From: Acuticoccus sp039034015 | GTDB lineage: Bacteria; Pseudomonadota; Alphaproteobacteria; Rhizobiales; Amorphaceae | Reading direction: 5' to 3' | Length of the DNA stretch: 64,000 nt | NCBI GenBank assembly: GCA_039034015.1 | Contig: JBCCBM010000003.1 | Location: forward strand, 248,001 to 312,000 | Shown: positions 58,457-64,000 of the stretch, piece after piece | Position numbering within the stretch: the stretch's first letter is position 1 | How the letters are laid out: every line of letters starts with the position of its first letter | The notes under the pieces: generated by a model | The model's database searches: none | The model's input: the letters and a program-made list of their open reading frames with translations, nothing else | Told to the model about the DNA's origin: nothing | Made by a program: the position numbers and the translations under genes

Positions 58457-59617
58457 TTAGCGCATACGGCAGTCTTCGGCGTACGCGTCGGCGTGATCGT
58501 CAAGGATCTTTTCGGCGATGGCGGTCTGCCAAAGGCCATCCTCCCGCTGCATCATGTTGAGGAGGTAAAAATCCTGGACCGGGTAGTGGTTGGAGTTGAA
58601 GCTGAAGTCACCGCGAAGGCTGTCGAACTCGGCGGCGCGGAGGGCGTCGCGGAACGCGTCGGGGTCTGACATGTCGCCGCCGACTTTGGTGAGCGCGCTG
58701 TCGATGAGCATGGCGGTGTCGTAGCCCTGCATGGCGTAGCCGCCCGGCACCTTGCCGTATGTGGCAACAAAGGAGTCCACAAAGGCTTTGCTCGCCGCAA
58801 TGTCCGTGGTCGGCGACCAGTTGGCGACCCCGTTCAGCCCGAGGCCGTTGTCCTTCACGGCGGGGAGCGTCGTCTCGTCAACGGTGAAGGCGGACAGGAA
58901 GGTGAGCGTGTCCTTCAGCCCAGCCTGGGCAAACTGGGTGACGAAGCGAACGCCCATCCCGCCCGGCATGAAGGTGTAGAGCGCGTCCGCGTCCGCCTCC
59001 GCCAACCGGGCAATTTCGGCCGAGAAATCGGTGTGGCCGAGGGGCACGAAGACTTCGTCAACGATGGTGCCTTCAAAGGTGCGCTTAAAGCCTTCAAAGT
59101 TGTCGCGGCCGGCCTGATAGTTTGGCGCCATCAGGAAAACTTTTTCAAGCCCCGCCTTGGTGGCATAGGCACCGAGGGCCTCGGAGTTTTGGTCGTTCTG
59201 ATAGGATGTGACGAAGAAGTAAGGGTTGCAGTTGCGCCCGGCGAAGGTTGATGGCCCAGCGTTGGGGCTGATCAAAAAGGTTTCGGACTGGATGACGGGC
59301 TTAAAGATTGTCTGCAACATGTTCGAGAACACAGTCCCGACGACGATGTCCACATTGTCCCGCTCCAGAAGGCCGGTGACCTTGGTGAGGGCGACATCGG
59401 GGGTGAGCTCATTGTCCACCACGATGACCTCTGTGCTCACACCGCCGAGGGCACCGCCTTTTTCGCTGAGCGCAAGGTTGAAACCGTCGACCACCTGTTG
59501 CCCAATGGCGCCGGCGGGGCCAGACAGGGTGACGGACATTCCGATCTTGATGTCCTCGGCGAGGGCGGCCGACGAGACGGCCAGAGCCGCAAGGCTCGTC
59601 ATCAGTGTGCGCACCAT
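58457..59617 (-). CDS. livK: ABC transporter substrate-binding protein (LivK-like)
   Basis: A 386-residue periplasmic binding protein with a 20-residue signal peptide (MVRTLMTSLAALAVSSAALA) and two Rossmann-like lobes. KIGMSVTLSGPAGAIGQQVVDGFNLAL near 24 (in parts), the SPNAGPSTFAGRNCNPYFF segment near 118 and FMAPNYQAGRDNFEGF near 160 are typical of the Leu/Ile/Val and aromatic acid binding class. It is the first gene of the transporter operon; the ligand may be an aromatic acid judging by the locus. ATG start. Confidence 0.9.
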   Translation of the reverse strand: MVRTLMTSLAALAVSSAALAEDIKIGMSVTLSGPAGAIGQQVVDGFNLALSEKGGALGGVSTEVIVVDNELTPDVALTKVTGLLERDNVDIVVGTVFSNMLQTIFKPVIQSETFLISPNAGPSTFAGRNCNPYFFVTSYQNDQNSEALGAYATKAGLEKVFLMAPNYQAGRDNFEGFKRTFEGTIVDEVFVPLGHTDFSAEIARLAEADADALYTFMPGGMGVRFVTQFAQAGLKDTLTFLSAFTVDETTLPAVKDNGLGLNGVANWSPTTDIAASKAFVDSFVATYGKVPGGYAMQGYDTAMLIDSALTKVGGDMSDPDAFRDALRAAEFDSLRGDFSFNSNHYPVQDFYLLNMMQREDGLWQTAIAEKILDDHADAYAEDCRMR

Positions 59618-59648
59618 CGCGCTCCCCTTTTCACATCACTTTTGACAA

Positions 59649-59677
59649 ATTAACGCACACACTCCTTTAAGTGTAAA
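59649..59677 (-). promoter_or_regulatory. putative promoter of the transporter operon
   Basis: On the minus strand TTTACA (59677-59672) and GTTAAT (59654-59649) are separated by 17 bases, placing transcription about 25-35 bases before livK. On the plus strand TTGACA (59642-59647) with CTTTAA 17 bases later could drive the divergent hydrolase gene, so two promoters may face each other. Confidence 0.4.
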
Positions 59678-59682
59678 GTATG
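59666..59682. promoter_or_regulatory. AT-rich operator-like site
   Basis: TTTAAGTGTAAAGTATG matches the site at 53355-53371 at 11 of 17 positions, including the TTTAA, T, AAG and T residues, and contains the short inverted arms CTTTA/TAAAG. It overlaps the proposed livK promoter. Confidence 0.4.
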
Positions 59683-59717
59683 TGGCCGCGGCCCCACCGC
59701 ATCCAAAGGAGGCATCC

Positions 59718-60536
59718 ATGGCGCTCTTTTCCATCACCGATTGGGATGATGCCTACGCCAACGGGCCCAACATTCCGGCCGGCGACACCTTTCCGCCCCG
59801 CTGGCAGGCTGATGCCGCCGCCTTCCGCGCCGCACACACGGTGGAGGCCGACATCCCGTATGGCGATCGCCCCCGCCAAAAGTTTGACCTTTTGCGGCCC
59901 GCTGGCGCGCCCCGCGGGCTCTTGGTTTTTGTCCATGGCGGCTTTTGGATGCGGTGTGATCGCACATGGTTCACACACTTTGCCGCCGGCCCCCTCGCGC
60001 GCGGGATGGCGGTGGCGCTCCCTTCCTACACGCTCGCCCCAGAGGCCCGGATTTCAGAAATCACGCGGGAGGTTGGCGCCGCGGTGACGATGGCCGCGTC
60101 GCATGTGGCGGGCCCCATCATTCTTGCCGGGCATTCGGCCGGCGGCCACCTCGTGACCCGCCAGGTGTGCACCGACGGCCCGCTCGGCGAGGACATTGCC
60201 GCGCGCATTGCCCAGGTGGTGTCGATTTCGGGCCTTCACGATCTGCGCCCGCTCCTCCGCCTCAAAATGAACGAGACGTTTCAGATGGACGCCGCCGAAG
60301 CCGCGGACGAGAGCGCGGCCCTCAAACACCCGCGCGAGGATGTACATGTGGTCTGCTATGTAGGTGGCACGGAACGGCAAGAATTTTTGCGCCAGAACGC
60401 CCTTTTGGCCAATATTTGGACAGGCCTCGGCGCAAAAATCGAAGAGATTACCGAGCCCGACCGCCACCATTTTGATGTGCTAGATGGCCTCAGACACGCC
60501 GAGCACCCCCTTACAACATTCGTTTCGCTGGGTTGA
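59718..60536 (+). CDS. alpha/beta hydrolase (arylformamidase-like)
   Basis: A 272-residue serine hydrolase. LLVFVHGGFWMR near residue 70 is the oxyanion H-G-G loop, LAGHSAGGH near 137 the nucleophile elbow (G-x-S-x-G), and DRHHFDVLDGL near 250 holds the catalytic His; the acid is probably the Asp in VVCYVGGTERQEF region or nearby. The H-G-G form and N-terminal motif resemble kynurenine formamidase-type (BNA7) and hormone-sensitive-lipase-like enzymes. A role in releasing anthranilate precursors is possible because the adjacent genes handle aromatic CoA esters. ATG with AAAGGAGG nine bases upstream. Divergent from livK. Confidence 0.82.
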   Translation: MALFSITDWDDAYANGPNIPAGDTFPPRWQADAAAFRAAHTVEADIPYGDRPRQKFDLLRPAGAPRGLLVFVHGGFWMRCDRTWFTHFAAGPLARGMAVALPSYTLAPEARISEITREVGAAVTMAASHVAGPIILAGHSAGGHLVTRQVCTDGPLGEDIAARIAQVVSISGLHDLRPLLRLKMNETFQMDAAEAADESAALKHPREDVHVVCYVGGTERQEFLRQNALLANIWTGLGAKIEEITEPDRHHFDVLDGLRHAEHPLTTFVSLG

Positions 60537-60587
60537 GCCCCAAACGTCCAAACATTTCCGTTGGTGAGATGGAAACGCGACTTTCCA

Positions 60588-60612
60588 ACCAAACCGGCAA
60601 AGCCGGTTTGGT
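60588..60612. terminator. perfect hairpin between convergent genes
   Basis: ACCAAACCGGC (60588-60598) pairs with GCCGGTTTGGT (60602-60612) around an AAA loop, 11 bp in all, in the gap between the converging hydrolase and ligase genes. It resembles the hairpins near mraZ and is followed, like them, by CATCC. No T run follows. Confidence 0.45.
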
Positions 60613-60681
60613 CATCCTTTGATGCGCAATGGCCGCCCCGGCAGACTGCGGTCATCGGCGGGAGCGTTGGCCCCCGGAGCC

Positions 60682-62172
60682 TCACCCACGGAGCGCTGCG
60701 GCGAGTGCCCCGCGCATCACCTTGCGGGTTGGGGTTATGGGCAGCGCGTCAAACACTTCCAGCCGCTCCGGCCATTTGAATTTTGCCACCCCTTCTTTGT
60801 CCAACCGCGCCGTGACGTCCTCCAGGCGCAAGGCGGCGCCGGGGTGGAGTTCGGCGCACAGGCACGCGCGCTCACCAAGGACGGGGTCGGGCAGGGGGAT
60901 GATCGCGCATTGGGCAATGGCGGGAAGGTCGAGGAGGATCTCTTCAATGTCGGCCGGGTTAAATTTTATGCCGCCGCGGTTGATGATCTCTTTCGTGCGC
61001 CCGGTGAGGCGGATGAAGCCGTCGGCGTCAATGACGGCGGTGTCGCCGGTTTGGAACCAGCCGTCGTGGGAGAAGGCGGCGGCGGTCTCATCGGGGTTGT
61101 TGCGATAGCCGGCGAAGACGGAGGGGCCGCGCACCTCGAGCGCGCCCGCCTCGGTGACGCGGGCCTCTGTGCCGGGCGCGGGGCGGCCGGTGGTGGTGAG
61201 GCGTTGTTCGGCCGGGTCATCGGGCCGGCCGTAGGCGCCGGCTTGAAGCTCGCTCATGCCCCAAAGTTGGATGACGCTGCCGTTTGGCAAAAGCGCGTCC
61301 ACCGACGCGGCGAGGCGTTTGGGAACGGCAGCGCCTGAGAGGCTCACCACCCGCGTCTCCTCAAAGAGTGCGGATGACAGCGCGCCTGAGCCGACCAGCG
61401 GGGCAAAGTGCGCGGGCGCGGCGTAAACCACGGTCGGGCGGAAGGTTTTGAGCGCGCCGGGGACGGCCGGCGGCGCGAAGGCCGGCAGGAGCGCTGCGGC
61501 CGCGCCGGTCAGGACGGCCATGTGCACCGTCATCAGCCCATAAAGATGGGTGAAGGGGGCAAAGGACAGGATGCGGCCATCGCCATCAATGCCGAAGGCG
61601 GCGGCAGCGTCGGCCGCGTTTTGCATGAAGCCGCGGGCGGGATGGGGGACGCCTTTTGGGCTTGCGGTGGTGCCGGAGGTGTAGAGGAGAAGATAGGCGT
61701 CGTCGGGCCCGGCCGGCGTGAGAGCGGATGGGTCTGCGTTGGCGCGAAGATCGTCAAAGCTGCCGCCAACGGCGAACACGTGCTCCAGCGCGGGAAGATC
61801 GGGCGCCAGCGCTTCAATCTCGCCGGCGGGCGAGTGGTCCTTGCCGTTCGCGAGCGCGATGGCTGCTTTTGCGCCGCTGTGGCCGAGCAGCGTTTTGAGT
61901 TCATCGCGCCGGTAGGGCATGTGGACGGTCTGGGTGATGGCCCCGCGCGCGCCGGCTGCCAGCATGGTGACAATGAATTCGGGGATGTTGGGAAGCTGCA
62001 CGGCCACCACATCGCCTGCGCCGATGCCGTGGGCGGCAAAGCCGGTGGCGACCCGCTCCACCTCCTCCAGCAGCGCGCGGTGGCTGATGGCGCCAGCCTC
62101 GGTGAGGATGGCGGGCGCATCGGGGCGGGCGGCCGCATTGTCCCGCAGGGCCGCAAACAGCGTGCGGCTCAT
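60682..62172 (-). CDS. AMP-forming acyl-CoA ligase (aromatic acid)
   Basis: A 496-residue adenylating enzyme. The P-loop LLLYTSGTTASPKGVPH near residue 160, LWGMSELQAGAYG near 295, DGWFQTGDTAVIDADGFIRLTGRTKEIINRGGIKFNPADIEEIL (in parts near 370-415) and the C-terminal catalytic Lys region PTRKVMRG near 487 are present. The substrate is not readable; next to an aromatic CoA hydroxylase it is most likely benzoate, salicylate or anthranilate. ATG start overlaps the upstream gene stop (ATGA), so it is coupled to that gene. Converges on the hydrolase gene. Confidence 0.88.
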   Translation of the reverse strand: MSRTLFAALRDNAAARPDAPAILTEAGAISHRALLEEVERVATGFAAHGIGAGDVVAVQLPNIPEFIVTMLAAGARGAITQTVHMPYRRDELKTLLGHSGAKAAIALANGKDHSPAGEIEALAPDLPALEHVFAVGGSFDDLRANADPSALTPAGPDDAYLLLYTSGTTASPKGVPHPARGFMQNAADAAAAFGIDGDGRILSFAPFTHLYGLMTVHMAVLTGAAAALLPAFAPPAVPGALKTFRPTVVYAAPAHFAPLVGSGALSSALFEETRVVSLSGAAVPKRLAASVDALLPNGSVIQLWGMSELQAGAYGRPDDPAEQRLTTTGRPAPGTEARVTEAGALEVRGPSVFAGYRNNPDETAAAFSHDGWFQTGDTAVIDADGFIRLTGRTKEIINRGGIKFNPADIEEILLDLPAIAQCAIIPLPDPVLGERACLCAELHPGAALRLEDVTARLDKEGVAKFKWPERLEVFDALPITPTRKVMRGALAAALRG

Positions 62173-64000
62173 TCGGCCGCGGCTTTGAAGGGTTCGGCCG
62201 GCGCCTCCACCGCGTGGCGTTTGGGCGATGCTTTTTCTTGCAGCTCCATCAGCTTTTCGCGGCTTTTTTGGACCTCGCGCGCGGCCTGGAAGGCGCCGGC
62301 CATATAGGGTTTGGGCCAGGCTTTTGCGTTGCGCACGCCATACCAGGCGGCGGCTTGGTGGGTGAAATAAGGGTTCCACATGTGCGGCCGGCCAAGGGCC
62401 ACAAGGTCGGCGCGGCGGGTGTGGAGGATGGTGTTGACCTGCGCGGCCTCGGTGATGTTGCCCACCGCCATCGTCTTCACCCGCGGCACATTGCGGATCG
62501 CCTCAGCAAACTGGGTCTGGAACATGCGGCCGTAAACCGGGCGCTGGTCCTCCACCGTTTGCCCCGCTGAGGCATCGATGAGGTCGACCCCGGCTTCCTG
62601 GAAAAGCCGGGCGATTTCAAATAGATCATCCTCGGAAAGGCCGCCCTCTTTCCAATCGGTCGCCGAGACGCGCACTGACATCGGTCGCTCTTTCGGCCAG
62701 ACGTCGCGCATCGCCGCAAAGACTTCGAGCGGGAAGCGGGCGCGGTTTTGAATGCTGCCGCCGTATTCATCGTCCCGCTGGTTGGTGAGGGGGGAGAGGA
62801 AGCTTGCCAGGAGATAGCCGTGGGCGCAGTGAAGCTCGATCATGTCGAACCCGGCGCGGGCCGCGCGCTCCGTCGCCTGGACGAAATCGGCGATCACCTT
62901 GTCCATACCCGCCCGGTCAAGCGGTTCGGGCACCTGTGAGACGCCGGCCATCCAGGGGATCGGCGAGGCGGAGACCAGCGGCCAGTTGTCGGCGGGGTCC
63001 TCGATGGGAAAGTCCATCTTTTCCCAGCCGAGTTGGGTGGACCCTTTGCGGCCCGCATGGCCGAGTTGCAGGCACACCTTTGCGGCTGAGTTTTGGTGGA
63101 TGAAGTCCACAATCTCCGTCCACCGCCGCTCATGCTCGTCAGTGTACATCCCCGGACAACCCCAGGTGATCCGCGCATCGGCGGAGGGGCACGTCATCTC
63201 GATGAAGATGAGGCCAAGTCCCCCCATGGCGTGGCTGCCATAATGAACCTTGTGCCAATCGGTGGGGTTGCCATCCCGGTCGGCCGAATACTGTGCCATG
63301 GGTGACATCACCACCCGGTTGGGGATGGTGAGGTCCCGCAACTTGAGCGAAGTGAACATCGGCGTTGGCCGGGTTTTGCGCACATCCTCGCCGGTTTCGC
63401 GAAAGTGCCGCTCGTAAAACTCGGTATCCGCCTGTTCGACGAAGTTGGCATCGCGCAGGAGCAAGTTATCGTAGGTGATCGACTTTGCCCGGCACATGAC
63501 GACCATGGCAAACTGCATCGGCTCCATGTCGTAGGAGCGCTGCATGTGCTCAAACCAGGCGAGCGACACGTCCGCATTGTGCTGCGTGATCTGGCAGGGC
63601 GTGCGGCGTTCATTGTCGTAGACTTTGAAGGCGGTCTCGATGCTTGTTTCGCCATGGGTAAGGACGGCATCGGAGAGCGCGATGGCACACTCCATGGCAA
63701 GTTTGGTGCCCGAGCCGATGGAAAAGTGGGCCGTTGCCTTCGCATCACCCATGATGACGACGTTGTCGGACCACCAGTGTTCGCAAAACACCCGCGGAAA
63801 TTTGCGCCAGTGCGAGCGGTTTAGCAGCAAAGAGTGGCCCTGAAGCTCCTCTGCGAAGATTTTTTCGAGCTTTTGCCGGGAATCTTCTTCGTCATCCACT
63901 TTAAAGCCGTGGCCTTGCCAGCAGGCCTCGTCCATCTCGAGCACCCAGGTGGAGCGATCGTCTTCATACTGGTAGCAGTGGGCAACGACGATGCCGTGTT
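62169..64000 (-). CDS. bifunctional aromatic-CoA hydroxylase/OYE reductase, 5' end cut by window
   Basis: At least 609 residues are visible; the frame is open to the window end, so the N-terminus is missing. The visible N-terminal part is a flavoprotein monooxygenase fragment (VVIMGDAKATAHFSIGSGTKLAMECAIALSDA, in parts, the third FAD motif). After a linker, an old yellow enzyme domain begins (TPMFTSLKLRDLTIPNRVVMSPM, in parts, and later HCAHGYLLASFLSPLTNQRDDEYGGS, in parts). This fusion is known from salicylyl-CoA 5-hydroxylase and anthraniloyl-CoA monooxygenase/reductase, which hydroxylate and dearomatise the CoA ester. Which of the two it is cannot be told. The gene end overlaps the ligase start by ATGA. 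Confidence 0.85.
   Translation of the reverse strand, partial: HGIVVAHCYQYEDDRSTWVLEMDEACWQGHGFKVDDEEDSRQKLEKIFAEELQGHSLLLNRSHWRKFPRVFCEHWWSDNVVIMGDAKATAHFSIGSGTKLAMECAIALSDAVLTHGETSIETAFKVYDNERRTPCQITQHNADVSLAWFEHMQRSYDMEPMQFAMVVMCRAKSITYDNLLLRDANFVEQADTEFYERHFRETGEDVRKTRPTPMFTSLKLRDLTIPNRVVMSPMAQYSADRDGNPTDWHKVHYGSHAMGGLGLIFIEMTCPSADARITWGCPGMYTDEHERRWTEIVDFIHQNSAAKVCLQLGHAGRKGSTQLGWEKMDFPIEDPADNWPLVSASPIPWMAGVSQVPEPLDRAGMDKVIADFVQATERAARAGFDMIELHCAHGYLLASFLSPLTNQRDDEYGGSIQNRARFPLEVFAAMRDVWPKERPMSVRVSATDWKEGGLSEDDLFEIARLFQEAGVDLIDASAGQTVEDQRPVYGRMFQTQFAEAIRNVPRVKTMAVGNITEAAQVNTILHTRRADLVALGRPHMWNPYFTHQAAAWYGVRNAKAWPKPYMAGAFQAAREVQKSREKLMELQEKASPKRHAVEAPAEPFKAAAE

Overview
This window looks like a chromosomal segment of a high-GC alphaproteobacterium, most likely of the Hyphomicrobiales (Rhizobiales). 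Evidence: a long division and cell wall (dcw) cluster running mraZ through ftsZ into lpxC, bamD, recN and ligA; a MurE carrying the meso-diaminopimelate motif DNPR; and an etfA-etfB-adenosyltransferase-twin-membrane-protein block that I recall from that order. No plasmid, phage or insertion sequence genes were seen. Many starts are GTG or TTG, and most junctions in the dcw cluster are short overlaps.

Layout. 1-10.5 kb: metabolic and transport genes (BKACE enzyme, small membrane proteins, Crp/Fnr regulator, glycosyltransferase, glycerate kinase, TauE/SafE exporter with a TIGR02186 partner, aminotransferase). 10.69-11.06 kb: RNase P RNA. 11.06-11.6 kb: a non-coding stretch with perfect hairpins, ending in a promoter overlaid by four 10-bp-phased MraZ boxes. 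11.6-35.7 kb: the dcw cluster (mraZ rsmH ftsL ftsI murE murF mraY murD ftsW murG murC murB ddl ftsQ ftsA ftsZ), then lpxC, bamD, recN, a GNAT gene and ligA. 36.4-39.2 kb: tRNA-Ala(CGC) and two glycosyltransferases. 39.3-41.0 kb: an unusual protein with two copies of one small domain at the ends of a histone-H1-like Lys/Ala/Pro linker. 41.0-46.9 kb: fatty acid, electron-transfer and cofactor genes (3-hydroxyacyl-CoA dehydrogenase, ETF, cobalamin adenosyltransferase, HIG1-like protein, UbiH-type hydroxylase, TesB). 47.0-52.0 kb: two tandem paralogous subtilisin-like proteases with P-domains and RTX repeats. 52.0-64.0 kb: a probable aromatic acid uptake and CoA-activation locus (PaaK-like ligase, flavin monooxygenase, cupin, LivFGMHK-type ABC transporter, alpha/beta hydrolase, acyl-CoA ligase, and a salicylyl-CoA/anthraniloyl-CoA hydroxylase-reductase cut by the window end).

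How the parts work together. The dcw genes build lipid II in the cytoplasm (Mur enzymes, Ddl), attach it to the membrane carrier (MraY, MurG) and polymerise it at the septum (FtsW, FtsI with FtsL, FtsQ, FtsA, FtsZ); MraZ probably represses its own operon through the 10-bp-phased boxes. In the last region, the ABC transporter would import an aromatic or amino acid substrate, the ligase would form its CoA thioester, and the two-domain hydroxylase would dearomatise it. Two promoter regions there share a similar 17-bp AT-rich palindrome-like site, suggesting a common regulator not encoded in the window.

The most notable candidates for new biology are the bivalent H1-like protein, the hairpin array between rnpB and mraZ, and the shared operator of the aromatic locus. 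All functional calls are from reading motifs; no database search was run.
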